From contig VBFO01000006.1 in NCBI GenBank assembly GCA_005881025.1, positions 1 to 49,886 of the forward strand: a stretch of 49,886 nucleotides of DNA, written 5' to 3'. The position numbers and the translations under genes were made by a program. The notes under the pieces are model-generated. The model was given only the letters and a program-made list of their open reading frames with translations. It did no database searches and had not been told where the DNA came from. The DNA is from Chloroflexota bacterium. Lineage in GTDB: Bacteria; Chloroflexota; Dormibacteria; Dormibacterales; Dormibacteraceae. Positions 40,244-48,344 of this stretch are shown in pieces (the stretch's first letter is position 1; every line of letters starts with the position of its first letter).

Positions 40244-41716
40244 GTGAGCACCACGGCCAGAGCGACGCTGGAGCGGCCGGCCGCGCCGGCCCGGTCGCGC
40301 ATGGGTCTTGGCCGGCTGCTGTCGATCAACTCGATGTGGTTCGGGCAGGGCGCTCACTGGCCGCCGATCACATTCATCCTCGTGCCCGCAACCGCCGTGC
40401 TCATCGCGGGCAAGTCCGCGGACCTTCTCATCGGCAACGTGAGCGCGGCGGGCAACGTGTTCGCGCTCATTGCGCCGATCCTGGCCGGCTGGTTGAGCGA
40501 CAGGACGAGCACACGGTGGGGAAGACGGCGTCCCTGGATCGCGGCCGGCACCCTGGTGAATCTCGCGGGCATCGCCCTGCTCGCCTTCTCCGGTTCCCCG
40601 CTTTCGTTCGCCCTGGCCTACATGCTCGTCCAGCTGACCTTCAATCTCGCGGGCGGCGCTTACGCGGCGGTCATCCCTGACGTCGTGCCGGAGCAGGATC
40701 GTGGCCGGGCATCCGGACTGCTGGGCATGATGAACGCGCTCGGGGCGGTGCTCGGCCTGGCCGCGGTCACGGGCGCGGCGGCGCTGTTTCACGGCCGCAC
40801 CGCGATCGTTGTCGGCTACTCGGCCGTCGCAGTCATCCTGCTGGTGACGACTGTCATCACCCTGGTCGCGGTGCGCGAGCCGCCGGCAGGTGCGCGCCAC
40901 GAGTCAGCGCAGCTGAATCCTCGCGTCAGCCTGGTGGCGGGCCTGGCAGCTCTGGCGGTCGCAGCGTGGATCGCCTACCTCCTGATCCCTGCCGGTCGGT
41001 TCACGATGGCGATCGCCCTGACGGGGGCTGCCGCGGCCGTGCTGACCGTGTTGATCGCGATCAGAGAGCCGGCGATCACTGGCTTCTTCGCCGCCTTCCG
41101 CAGCCGCGACTTCTTCTGGACGTTCGCCACGCGGGCGCTGGTCATGATGGGCATCGCCACCATCCAGCCCTGGCTCGGCCTGTACTTCAAGGACGTGCTC
41201 GGACGTCCCGACTGGACCACGCTTGCAGGCCTGTGGGGGCTCACCTTGCTGGGCGGTGCGATTGTGCCTGGGGTGGTCGGCGGCCACCTCTCCGATCGAA
41301 TCCACCGCCGGAAGCCTTTCGTCTACATCGCGGGAGTGGTGATGGGGCTTGTCGCCTCGGTTTTGCTCTTCGGCCTGCTGCGCAACGTCGCCCTGATCTT
41401 CGTGCTCGGCTTCATCTTCGGAATCGGCTACGGCCTGTACGTGGCCGTGGACTGGGCGCTGGCGTGCGACGTGCTGCCAGACCGCGAGACGTCGTCAGGC
41501 CGGGACATGGGCCTGTGGCACATCGCCTTCACCCTGCCGCCGGCCCTCGCGCCGGCGCTCTTTGCGCCGATTCTGCACATCTTCAATGCCTCCGGTCATG
41601 TGGTGCTGGGCTTGACGACAGGTGATTTCCTCGGCTTCAGGCTCGTCTTCGCGGGCGCTGTGGTCTGGTTCGTGCTCGGGACGTTCTTCGTCAGCCGCAT
41701 CCGAGGCGTGCGCTGA
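40244..41716 (+). CDS. MFS transporter (GPH/sugar-cation symporter-like)
   Basis: A 490-aa transporter with about 12 membrane helices. The A-loop motif WLSDRTSTRWGRRRPWI matches the glycoside-pentoside-hexuronide type and the mid-protein loop GHLSDRIHRRKPFVYIAG is its counterpart. The N-terminal SINSMWFGQGAHWPPI is family-like. Substrates are sugars or related small molecules, not identifiable here. The GTG at 40244 follows the protease stop by 5 bases; a TTG at 40235 overlapping that stop is an alternative. It may be part of the protease transcript by position alone. Confidence 0.8.
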   Translation: MSTTARATLERPAAPARSRMGLGRLLSINSMWFGQGAHWPPITFILVPATAVLIAGKSADLLIGNVSAAGNVFALIAPILAGWLSDRTSTRWGRRRPWIAAGTLVNLAGIALLAFSGSPLSFALAYMLVQLTFNLAGGAYAAVIPDVVPEQDRGRASGLLGMMNALGAVLGLAAVTGAAALFHGRTAIVVGYSAVAVILLVTTVITLVAVREPPAGARHESAQLNPRVSLVAGLAALAVAAWIAYLLIPAGRFTMAIALTGAAAAVLTVLIAIREPAITGFFAAFRSRDFFWTFATRALVMMGIATIQPWLGLYFKDVLGRPDWTTLAGLWGLTLLGGAIVPGVVGGHLSDRIHRRKPFVYIAGVVMGLVASVLLFGLLRNVALIFVLGFIFGIGYGLYVAVDWALACDVLPDRETSSGRDMGLWHIAFTLPPALAPALFAPILHIFNASGHVVLGLTTGDFLGFRLVFAGAVVWFVLGTFFVSRIRGVR

Positions 41717-41745
41717 CCCTCGCTGTAACGCTCCGTCCTCGAGCG

Positions 41746-41763
41746 ACACCAAGCCAGTGGTGT
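41746..41763 (+). promoter_or_regulatory. Inverted repeat overlapping the sigma-factor start codon
   Basis: ACACCA at 41746-41751 and TGGTGT at 41758-41763 pair perfectly around a 6-base loop and cover the first two bases of the GTG at 41762. In RNA it could hide the start; in DNA it could be an operator. If translation begins at the TTG at 41789 instead, the hairpin lies in the leader. Confidence 0.35.
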
Positions 41764-42406
41764 GTCCGCGTCTATTCTTTGGCGGGGGTTGAGCAGGAGG
41801 CCCGACGATTCAGACCTCGCCGCGCTCAAAGCCGGTGACGAGGCAGTGTTTCAGGCGCTGGTGCAGCGCTATCACGGGCCTCTCATGAGACTCGCCGTCG
41901 GTTACGTGCGCGATCGCTCGGCCGCGGAGGACGTGGTGCAGGAAACATGGCTGACCTGCTTGCGCAGCCTGGATCGCTTCGAGGGCCGGTCGAGCCTCAA
42001 GACGTGGATCTTTGGCATTGCCCTGAACGTGGCCCGAACACGCCGCCGCAAAGATGCCCGCGTGCTTCCTTTCGCTTCTCTCTTCAGGCGGGACGATTCC
42101 GACTCGAGCGCGCCGACGGTCGACCCGCGGCGATTCGGGTCCGAAGGAAAGTGGAGGACACCACCTGACGATTGGAGCAACGTGCCGGAGTCGCATGTGC
42201 TCAGCCGCGAGACGCTCGACCGGGTGAGAAGCGCCATCGACAGGCTGCCGCCGCGCCAGCGCGAGGTCATCATCCTTCGCGACGTCGCGGGCTTCGACGC
42301 GCAGGCGGTGTCAGCCGTGCTGGCGATCACTCCCGAAAACCAGCGGGTGCGGCTGCATCGGGCACGCGCCGCCGTACGCAAGGTGCTCGAGGAGTACCTC
42401 CGATGA
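41762..42406 (+). CDS. ECF-family RNA polymerase sigma factor
   Basis: A 214-aa sigma-70 factor with only regions 2 and 4. Region 2 has FQALVQRYHGPLMRLAVGYV and the core-binding DVVQETWLTCLRSLDRF; region 4 has AIDRLPPRQREVIILRDVAG, followed by a VSAVLAITPENQRVRLHRAR recognition helix. The linker between the regions is longer than usual (about 50 residues). The GTG at 41762 is taken as start; a TTG at 41789 (LSRRPDDSD), preceded by GGCGGGGG, is equally plausible. The stop overlaps the zinc anti-sigma ATG (ATGA), the usual coupling of sigma and anti-sigma. Confidence 0.87.
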   Translation: MSASILWRGLSRRPDDSDLAALKAGDEAVFQALVQRYHGPLMRLAVGYVRDRSAAEDVVQETWLTCLRSLDRFEGRSSLKTWIFGIALNVARTRRRKDARVLPFASLFRRDDSDSSAPTVDPRRFGSEGKWRTPPDDWSNVPESHVLSRETLDRVRSAIDRLPPRQREVIILRDVAGFDAQAVSAVLAITPENQRVRLHRARAAVRKVLEEYLR

Positions 42407-42642
42407 TCTGCCGTGAGGTTGTGGAGCTGATGACCGACTACCTCGATGGTGCCCTCTCGCAAGAGGATCGGGCGCGGTTTGAAGACCACATCGCTGGATG
42501 CAACGGATGCACCGCTTATCTCGAGCAGCTGCGGCGAACACGCAGCGTGATCGGCCGGCTGGCGGCCGAGCCGGTGCCGGCCGGCCTGGAGGCCGAACTA
42601 CTTTCGGCGTTCAGGTCCTGGCGGTCAGGACCTCGTCCGTAA
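42403..42642 (+). CDS. Zinc-finger anti-sigma factor (zf-HC2 type), soluble
   Basis: A 79-aa protein with the ZAS motif: Cys3, His29, Cys33 and Cys36 (MICREVVELMTDYLDGALS, then HIAGCNGC). It should bind and hold the co-encoded ECF sigma factor through its N-terminal helices. There is no membrane segment, unlike many RseA-like proteins, so it is cytoplasmic and may respond to redox or metal state through its Cys residues. The ATG overlaps the sigma-factor stop by 4 bases. Confidence 0.85.
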   Translation: MICREVVELMTDYLDGALSQEDRARFEDHIAGCNGCTAYLEQLRRTRSVIGRLAAEPVPAGLEAELLSAFRSWRSGPRP

Positions 42643-42730
42643 CGCCCGAGACGCATCGACGCACTCAACCTCCATGCGGCCCTCGATTCGTGCACTGGCA
42701 GGGCCGCTGGTTTCAAGGAGGAGCTTTACG

Positions 42731-43894
42731 GTGCGAACAGTATTGCGATTGGCATCGGCGGTCGGGCTGATGGCGGCGGTCGTGGCGGGAACATCGATTG
42801 TCGCCAGCGCTGCGGGGAGCACGACCCACGTTTACGTAAACGACAACACGAAGGGCACGAACACCATCGCTGCCTTCTCGCGTGCGGCCGACGGAACCCT
42901 GACGCCTCTTGCCGGCTCACCGTATGTCGCGGGCGGCGCCGGGACTGGCGTACTGATCGGATCGCAGGGGGCACTGCAGACCGCCGCCGGCGGCCGTTAC
43001 CTGCTGGCGGCCGACGCCGGCAGCAACCAGGTGTCTGTGCTGCGCATCGGGCCTGACGGATCGCTCAGGGCGGTCGAGGGGAGCCCGTTCTCGTCCCGCG
43101 GAATCCGGCCGATCAGCATCGCGGTCCACGGCAACCTCGTCTATGTCGCCAACTTGGGCGATGGCGCCTCCGGCAGCAACTACACGGGCTTCAGGCTCAA
43201 CCCCGAGGGGAGGCTCATCGCGATCCCCGGGTCGACCTTCTCGCTTCCCAACACCGCCAACCCCGGCGACATCCTCTTCAACTCGACAGGAACCAACCTG
43301 ATCGGCGTCGAGGTCGGAACAGGTGATTCGAGCACCTGGCTGATCGACAGCTTCACAGTCAGCCCCAACGGACGGCTGATCCCCGCAACCGGATCGCCGT
43401 TTGCCGCCCAGTCGGCAGGTCCGTTCGGCAGCGAGTTCTCGCCGACGAACCCCGCCCACCTGTACGTCTCCAACGCCCACGCCGGCGGCGCCAACGGAAC
43501 CGTGTCGGCGTTCAGCGTCTACCGGAGCGGAGCCGTTTCTTCCATCGGCGCGTCGCCTTATGCCGACGGCCAGACCGCCCCTTGCTGGGTCGAGATCACC
43601 CACGATGGAAACTTTCTATTCGCGGTCAACACCGGCAGCACGACTCTTTCCAGCTACGCCATTCAGTCCGATGGCTCGCTGCAGCTGATCGGCAGCACCG
43701 GGTTCAGCAGCGGAACCGGCATCAGGCCGTTTGACGCTCGCCTCGACCCCTCCGGCTCGACCCTCTACGTCGTCGACGCGGCGCTTGACGCCGTAAGCGC
43801 GTTCGCCGTCAGCGGAGGTTCTCTGACCGAGCTTCCGCAGTCTCCATTCGCACTTCCCTCCGGTGCGACCCCGTTCGGGATCGTGGCGGCCTGA
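42731..43894 (+). CDS. Secreted beta-propeller protein (lactonase/YVTN-like)
   Basis: A 387-aa exported protein. The signal peptide VRTVLRLASAVGLMAAVVAG ends near ASA (about residue 29). The mature part repeats about seven blades with the pattern hxVYVxN...AFS...DGTLTPLAGSPY, as in LLTPLPGSPF-type 6-phosphogluconolactonase-like and YVTN propellers. Whether it is enzymatic or a structural or binding protein is unclear. The GTG at 42731 is preceded by AAGGAGGAGC; an upstream ATG at 42674 would put non-signal sequence in front. It is downstream of the sigma/anti-sigma pair and may be their target. Confidence 0.8.
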   Translation: MRTVLRLASAVGLMAAVVAGTSIVASAAGSTTHVYVNDNTKGTNTIAAFSRAADGTLTPLAGSPYVAGGAGTGVLIGSQGALQTAAGGRYLLAADAGSNQVSVLRIGPDGSLRAVEGSPFSSRGIRPISIAVHGNLVYVANLGDGASGSNYTGFRLNPEGRLIAIPGSTFSLPNTANPGDILFNSTGTNLIGVEVGTGDSSTWLIDSFTVSPNGRLIPATGSPFAAQSAGPFGSEFSPTNPAHLYVSNAHAGGANGTVSAFSVYRSGAVSSIGASPYADGQTAPCWVEITHDGNFLFAVNTGSTTLSSYAIQSDGSLQLIGSTGFSSGTGIRPFDARLDPSGSTLYVVDAALDAVSAFAVSGGSLTELPQSPFALPSGATPFGIVAA

Positions 43895-43908
43895 TCGGAT
43901 CCGACATC

Positions 43909-43935
43909 CGCTCCTCCCCGATGTGGGGAGGAGCG
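43909..43935. terminator. Strong hairpin after the propeller gene
   Basis: CGCTCCTCCCC (43909-43919) and GGGGAGGAGCG (43925-43935) form an 11-bp perfect stem around GATGT. No U-tract follows on either strand, so intrinsic termination is uncertain; it may stabilise the 3' end or insulate the two genes. Confidence 0.5.
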
Positions 43936-43955
43936 GGCCGAAGAGGTCTATTAGT

Positions 43956-43974
43956 CTTGACCCAGTCAAGGAGG
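43956..43974 (+). promoter_or_regulatory. Palindrome overlapping the RBS of the molybdopterin enzyme gene
   Basis: CTTGACCCAGTCAAG (43956-43970) has 6-bp arms and a 3-base centre. Its right arm overlaps AAGGAGG (43968-43974), the strong Shine-Dalgarno for the TTG start at 43981. It could be an operator or a small RNA hairpin limiting translation. Confidence 0.4.
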
Positions 43975-43980
43975 TAGGGA

Positions 43981-44586
43981 TTGGCTTTCATCTCTCGCGG
44001 GTTCAAGGGCAAGCGCCGCACCGACGTCAGCTCGTCGAGGGTCCCGCCCGGGCAGCATGTCGTCAATGACTTCCCGGTTCTGTCCGCCGGGCCGACGCCA
44101 CACATTCCGATGGAACGTTGGTTGTTCACCATCGACGGCGAGATCGATGAGCCCAGGAACTGGACCTGGGACCAGTTCAAGGCGCTCCCCACCGAGGAGA
44201 TCACCGTTGACATCCACTGCGTCACCAAATGGACGAAGCTGGACACGAAATGGAAGGGCGTCTCGATCGACACCCTGATGGAAGGAGTGGAGACGGCCGC
44301 CGAGTTCGTGGTCGCTAAGAGCGCGGGCGGTTACACGACCAACCTCCCGTTGGACGAGATCACCGGTCACAAGGCCTGGGTCGCATATGAGTACGACGGC
44401 GAACCTCTTCACCCTGAGCACGGTGGCCCGGCCCGACTGTTGGTCCCTCACCTCTATTTGTGGAAGAGCGCGAAATGGGTCTGGGGTCTGACGCTTGCGA
44501 AAGAGGACCAGCCAGGGTTCTGGGAAACGAACGGATACAACAACCACGGAGATCCATGGCGAGAGGAGCGGTACTGGGGAGACTAG
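43981..44586 (+). CDS. Sulfite-oxidase-like molybdopterin oxidoreductase
   Basis: A 201-aa protein with only the Mo-cofactor (SUOX) domain: PTPHIPMERWLFTIDGEI, the Mo-ligating Cys80 in VDIHCVTKWTKLD, then VAYEYDGEPLHPEHGGPARL and KSAKWVWGLTL. It has no heme, no C-terminal dimer domain and no signal or Tat sequence, so it is cytoplasmic, unlike MsrP. The substrate is unknown. The start is TTG behind AAGGAGGTAGGGA. The 3' end overlaps the flavin reductase gene by 31 bases, suggesting a functional pair in which the reductase supplies electrons. Confidence 0.85.
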   Translation: MAFISRGFKGKRRTDVSSSRVPPGQHVVNDFPVLSAGPTPHIPMERWLFTIDGEIDEPRNWTWDQFKALPTEEITVDIHCVTKWTKLDTKWKGVSIDTLMEGVETAAEFVVAKSAGGYTTNLPLDEITGHKAWVAYEYDGEPLHPEHGGPARLLVPHLYLWKSAKWVWGLTLAKEDQPGFWETNGYNNHGDPWREERYWGD

Positions 44587-45308
44587 CCTGGAAAATCGGC
44601 GAGATCACCGACGTCATCCGGGAGACGCCGAATGTGGCGAGCCTTCTCATCGATGTTCCGGATTGGCCGGGGCACCTTGCGGGGCAGCACGTCGACGTGC
44701 GCCTGACGGCCGACGATGGCTACCAGGCCCAGCGCAGCTACTCCATAGCCTCTGCACCCCAGGACCCGCGAGTCGCTATCACAGTGGAGCGGCTGGAGGA
44801 TGGCGAGGTGTCTCCCTACCTCGTGGGCGAGCTGCGTGCAAAGGACAAGCTCGAGCTGAGGGGACCCATCGGAGGCTACTTCGTGTGGAAGGCGGACGAT
44901 CCACGGCCGCTTCTGCTGATCGGTGGAGGGTCGGGAGTCGTGCCGCTGATGGCGATGATCCGCCACCGCGCAGCGGCGGACACCAAGCCTCCGGTGCGAT
45001 TCCTCTACTCGTCGCGCACCATCGAGGACGTCATCTATCGGCAGGAGCTGGAGAGACTGACGGCGACCGGCGACTCCCTGGACGTCCGGCACACCTTGAC
45101 CCGCGCCCAACCACCCGGATGGAAAGGCTATTCGCGACGTCTCGACCGCCAGATGATCGACGACGTCGCCTGGCCCGCACACGATTCACCCGTAGCCTTT
45201 GTCTGCGGCCCCACGTCTTTCGTCGAGGCGGCCGCGAATCTGCTCGTCGAGCACGGCTACGACCAGGCCTGGATCAAGACCGAGCGCTTCGGCGCCACAG
45301 GAGGTTGA
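44556..45308 (+). CDS. FAD/NAD(P)-binding oxidoreductase (ferredoxin-reductase-like)
   Basis: A 250-aa reductase. The FAD-binding barrel has AGQHVDVRLTADDG and RSYSIASAP (the RxYS motif), followed by KLELRGPIGGYFVW. The NAD(P) domain has LIGGGSGVVPLMAMI and VAFVCGPTSFVEAA. It ends soon after that, so there is no C-terminal 2Fe-2S ferredoxin domain. It probably transfers electrons from NAD(P)H to the molybdopterin protein encoded just upstream. The ATG at 44556 lies inside the upstream gene, indicating coupling. Confidence 0.85.
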   Translation: MARGAVLGRLAWKIGEITDVIRETPNVASLLIDVPDWPGHLAGQHVDVRLTADDGYQAQRSYSIASAPQDPRVAITVERLEDGEVSPYLVGELRAKDKLELRGPIGGYFVWKADDPRPLLLIGGGSGVVPLMAMIRHRAAADTKPPVRFLYSSRTIEDVIYRQELERLTATGDSLDVRHTLTRAQPPGWKGYSRRLDRQMIDDVAWPAHDSPVAFVCGPTSFVEAAANLLVEHGYDQAWIKTERFGATGG

Positions 45309-45313
45309 GCAAC

Positions 45314-45589
45314 ATGCAGCGTACGTCCGACCTGAAGCTGGACGGCAACGCGATCGGCGGGCTGCTTGGCGAGATCTTCTCCCTGGAGATGACGGCCGCC
45401 GAAAGCACATGCGGCGGGTGTGGCGCCATCAACGCGATCGGGCGCGTTGACGTTTACACGAATGCTCCCGGCGTGGTCATGCGGTGTCCCTCATGCACCC
45501 ACGTGCTGATGAGGATCGTGCGTGGCAAGGGTCGCTACTGGATCGACCTTTCGGGGATCCGCACGCTGGAGCTGAAAGCCGGCCCGTAA
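45314..45589 (+). CDS. DUF6510-like zinc-ribbon protein
   Basis: A 91-aa protein with two CxxC knuckles, Cys33/Cys36 (STCGGCGAI) and Cys58/Cys61 (MRCPSCTHV), forming a zinc ribbon, preceded by LDGNAIGGLLGEIF. It matches the DUF6510 type, often found beside sulfite-oxidase-like proteins and ferredoxin-reductase-like proteins. The role is unknown; a small electron-transfer, metal or assembly partner of the pair upstream is possible. The ATG is 5 bases after the reductase stop. Confidence 0.7.
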   Translation: MQRTSDLKLDGNAIGGLLGEIFSLEMTAAESTCGGCGAINAIGRVDVYTNAPGVVMRCPSCTHVLMRIVRGKGRYWIDLSGIRTLELKAGP

Positions 45590-45593
45590 CGGC

Positions 45594-47648
45594 TCACGCG
45601 GCGGTGACGGCCTTCGGCTTTCCCTCGCCTGCGCCATCCGGTGCCTGGTTGGCCGTCCGCGGGCTCCGCTCGCCAGGGAGCCAGACGTCGAAGATCGTGC
45701 CGGCGCCCTCGGAGCTGGTGAAGCGGATGAATCCGCCCATCGCCTCGACGAATCGCTTCGACAGGGCCAGCGCGAGCCCCGCGTCGCCGCCTTTCGTGTC
45801 CGCCCTCAGCTGCGCGAACTCGGTGAAGACAAGATGCTGCCGGTCGGCAGGTATGCCCACCCCCGTGTCGATGACGGACAGGCGCACGCCGTTCGAGCCG
45901 CCCGCCACCTCGACGCGTACATAGCCTCTGGCTGGCGTGAACTTGATCGCGTTCGAGACCAGGTTCATCACCACCTGGCGCAGGCGCAGCCGGTCTGCGA
46001 ACGCCACAGCGTCCTGCGCGACCTCCGAGCGCAATGCGACCTTCTTGGCCTCGGCCACCGGCCGCATCATTTCGAGCACCCCATCCACCTCAGGACCGAC
46101 TGCAACCGGCTCTGGCTGCATCGGCAGGGAGCCCGCCATCACGCGGGCAAGATCGAGGTAGTCGTTCACCAGTCCGAGCAGATGATGCGAAGCGTCGTCG
46201 ACCCGCTGTACGTAGCTCATCTGCTTGTCGTTCAGCGATCCTGCCGCGCCGGTGAGAAGAAGATTGCTGAAGCCGAGCATCGCGTTCAGGGGGTTCCGCA
46301 TCTCGTGGCTCACAGTGGCCAGGGCCTTCGATTTGACCTCGCTTTCGTGGCGAGCCTTTTCCGCCTCGCTTCGCTGCAGCGACTCGCTCAGCGCGGTCGC
46401 CACGGCCTCCATCATCGACACGGCAATCCCTGAGATCTGCGAGCCGGGCGGTGCGACGCCGACCATGACCCCGATTGGGTCCGGCGTCCCGGCGAGTGGA
46501 ACGAAAGCAGCACCCGCCCGACCGGCATCTTCCTTGTCCGCCTGCCAGTAGCGCGCGTCCTGGCCGAGCCCATCCGCCAGGATCGGCCGCCGCTCCTGCA
46601 TCGCGGCCTTGACCAGGGCGCCAAGCCATATGGGCAGCCGGTTGCCGGGGGTCTGGCCGCCACCCGCCTCGAACGACTCGACGATCGTGCCGTCGGGACC
46701 GGCTGCGACAAGAAAACATCTGTCGAGCTGGGCCGCCTGGCGCGTGACGTCGAGCGCCTTGCGCGTGAGCTCGGCCGGCTGGGCGCCCTGGAGGGCAAGC
46801 AACCCAAGCTCGCTGATCACGTTACCGGCCCGTTCCCGCTCGCTCAGCTCCAGCATCTTCTGGTCGACACGCCGGGCCAGGTTGAAAAGCGCGTCGCGAC
46901 CAGCGGTCTCTGAGCCTTCCTGCAGCCTGATGTGCCTGCCGCCCAGGCCGAACGAGTCGAAAACGCCCGATATGCGCCGAATGCGCTTCACGACGCCGAA
47001 CTCGAGGATCGCCATCAAGGCTCCGATCTCGAGCATTGAGATGACGATGGCAACGACAAACACCCACACAAGCGTCGACGTCATGGCGGCCGATTCGCTC
47101 TTGAGCGACGTCATCACGACCACGGCGTAGGGTGTGTTGGGCACCGGAGCCACTGTTTCCAGCACCGGTTCACCTTGGATCGTCCGGTCCTGTGTGACGC
47201 TGTTTCGCGTCGCCGCCGCGACCTCACTCTGGTCGATCAAACCCTGCCGGCCGACGTCGTGAGGGATCGAGCTCGCGACGACGGGGTAGCCGGGGGTGTC
47301 CGTGGCGACTATCCAGACGCCGATCACATCCGGCTCGTCGGAGACGATCGTGAGCAGGGAGTAGCTGACGGCGGACGGATTGGTCTGCTGTGCGACGAAC
47401 GCGCCGATGGCGCTGTCGGCCAGGTGCCGCGCATTCACCTCGCCCGTACCCTCGATGTTCTGCCGCACCTGCTGGGCGAGCAGGAGACCAAAAGCCGCGG
47501 TGCCGGCGATCGTCACCACGATGACGGGGACGATCAGCTTGATGCCAAGCGGGATGTTTCGGTCGAGGCTGTGCAGCAGCCCTGACCCCGTGGTCGTCTC
47601 GACTGGCGAGCCCTGCAGCCCACCCTCGCGGCGATCGGCAAGGATCAT
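45594..47648 (-). CDS. Membrane sensor histidine kinase
   Basis: A 684-aa kinase. The first membrane helix is at about 33-55 and an extracellular dCache-like sensor of ~130 residues follows (GVWIVATDTPGYPVVASSI). The second helix is near 190-215, followed by a HAMP-like linker, a GAF-like domain (about 290-420) and the catalytic core: H-box VSHEMRNPLNAMLGF with His near residue 446, N-box NLVSNAIKF, G1 DTGVGIPADRQ. The G2 box reads DAGLALALSKRFVEAMGG instead of the usual GxGLGL. It is the last gene of a three-gene signalling set, 30 bases after the response regulator, with AGGAG ahead of its ATG. Confidence 0.87.
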   Translation of the reverse strand: MILADRREGGLQGSPVETTTGSGLLHSLDRNIPLGIKLIVPVIVVTIAGTAAFGLLLAQQVRQNIEGTGEVNARHLADSAIGAFVAQQTNPSAVSYSLLTIVSDEPDVIGVWIVATDTPGYPVVASSIPHDVGRQGLIDQSEVAAATRNSVTQDRTIQGEPVLETVAPVPNTPYAVVVMTSLKSESAAMTSTLVWVFVVAIVISMLEIGALMAILEFGVVKRIRRISGVFDSFGLGGRHIRLQEGSETAGRDALFNLARRVDQKMLELSERERAGNVISELGLLALQGAQPAELTRKALDVTRQAAQLDRCFLVAAGPDGTIVESFEAGGGQTPGNRLPIWLGALVKAAMQERRPILADGLGQDARYWQADKEDAGRAGAAFVPLAGTPDPIGVMVGVAPPGSQISGIAVSMMEAVATALSESLQRSEAEKARHESEVKSKALATVSHEMRNPLNAMLGFSNLLLTGAAGSLNDKQMSYVQRVDDASHHLLGLVNDYLDLARVMAGSLPMQPEPVAVGPEVDGVLEMMRPVAEAKKVALRSEVAQDAVAFADRLRLRQVVMNLVSNAIKFTPARGYVRVEVAGGSNGVRLSVIDTGVGIPADRQHLVFTEFAQLRADTKGGDAGLALALSKRFVEAMGGFIRFTSSEGAGTIFDVWLPGERSPRTANQAPDGAGEGKPKAVTAA

Positions 47649-47678
47649 CGCCGTCTCCTCATGGTGGCGATCCCTCGA

Positions 47679-48344
47679 TCACCCATCCAGAAGGCCCGCC
47701 CTGCCGGCCGCGGCCACAGCCTGAGCTCGCGTATGCGCGCCAAGCTTCTCGAGCGCGCCGCGAACGTTGGTGCGAACGGCACCGTATTCGATCCCCAGGT
47801 GGGTCGCGATCTCGCCGTTGTCGAGGCCGCCCGCCAACAGCCTCAGTACTTCCTGCTCGCGCGGAGTCAGCCTGCGCGGGGCCTCTGCCGGCTGTCCAGG
47901 CCGATCCTGTATTTGCCGTCGCGCCTCCAGCAGCCGCGCCATGGTCGCCGTCTCGAGCAGGAACTCGCCCGCGGCGGCCTGCCGGATCGCGCCCACCAGC
48001 TCCTCGGCAGTCGCGGCCTTGGAGACGAAGCCCGACGCACCAGCCTCCACCGCGCGCATCACGGCTGACTCCGAGGTCTCAGACGACAGGAAAAGGATCG
48101 CCGTATCCGGGAGGTTGACTCTGATGCGCTCGGTGGCCTGGACGCCATCGCCGTCTGGGAGGCGGTAGTCCATCAGGACGAGGTCGGGCTTGAGCAGCAC
48201 CGCCTTCTCCACTGCGTCTTTCACGCTGGTGGCCACGCCGACGACGTTGAAATCGGGATACTCCGCCAGTATCGAAGAGAGGCCTTCGAACATCAGCCGA
48301 TAGTCCTCGACCAGGAGCAGGGTCACCTTCGCCCGGCCAGTCAC
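47679..48344 (-). CDS. NarL/LuxR-family response regulator
   Basis: A 221-aa protein. The receiver domain (1-125) has the acidic pocket LLVEDYR and the phospho-acceptor Asp59 in LVLMDYRLPDGDG, with Ser/Lys residues in LFLSSETS and SGFVSKAATAEEL. The LuxR HTH is at about 155-215: RRLTPREQEVLRLLAGGLDN, then EIATHLGIEYGAVRTNVRGA. A DNA-binding output is expected. The start ATG overlaps the stop of the DHp-only gene (ATGA), so the two are translated together. Its partner kinase could be the DHp protein with a separate ATPase or the downstream membrane kinase. Confidence 0.9.
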   Translation of the reverse strand: MTGRAKVTLLLVEDYRLMFEGLSSILAEYPDFNVVGVATSVKDAVEKAVLLKPDLVLMDYRLPDGDGVQATERIRVNLPDTAILFLSSETSESAVMRAVEAGASGFVSKAATAEELVGAIRQAAAGEFLLETATMARLLEARRQIQDRPGQPAEAPRRLTPREQEVLRLLAGGLDNGEIATHLGIEYGAVRTNVRGALEKLGAHTRAQAVAAAGRAGLLDG

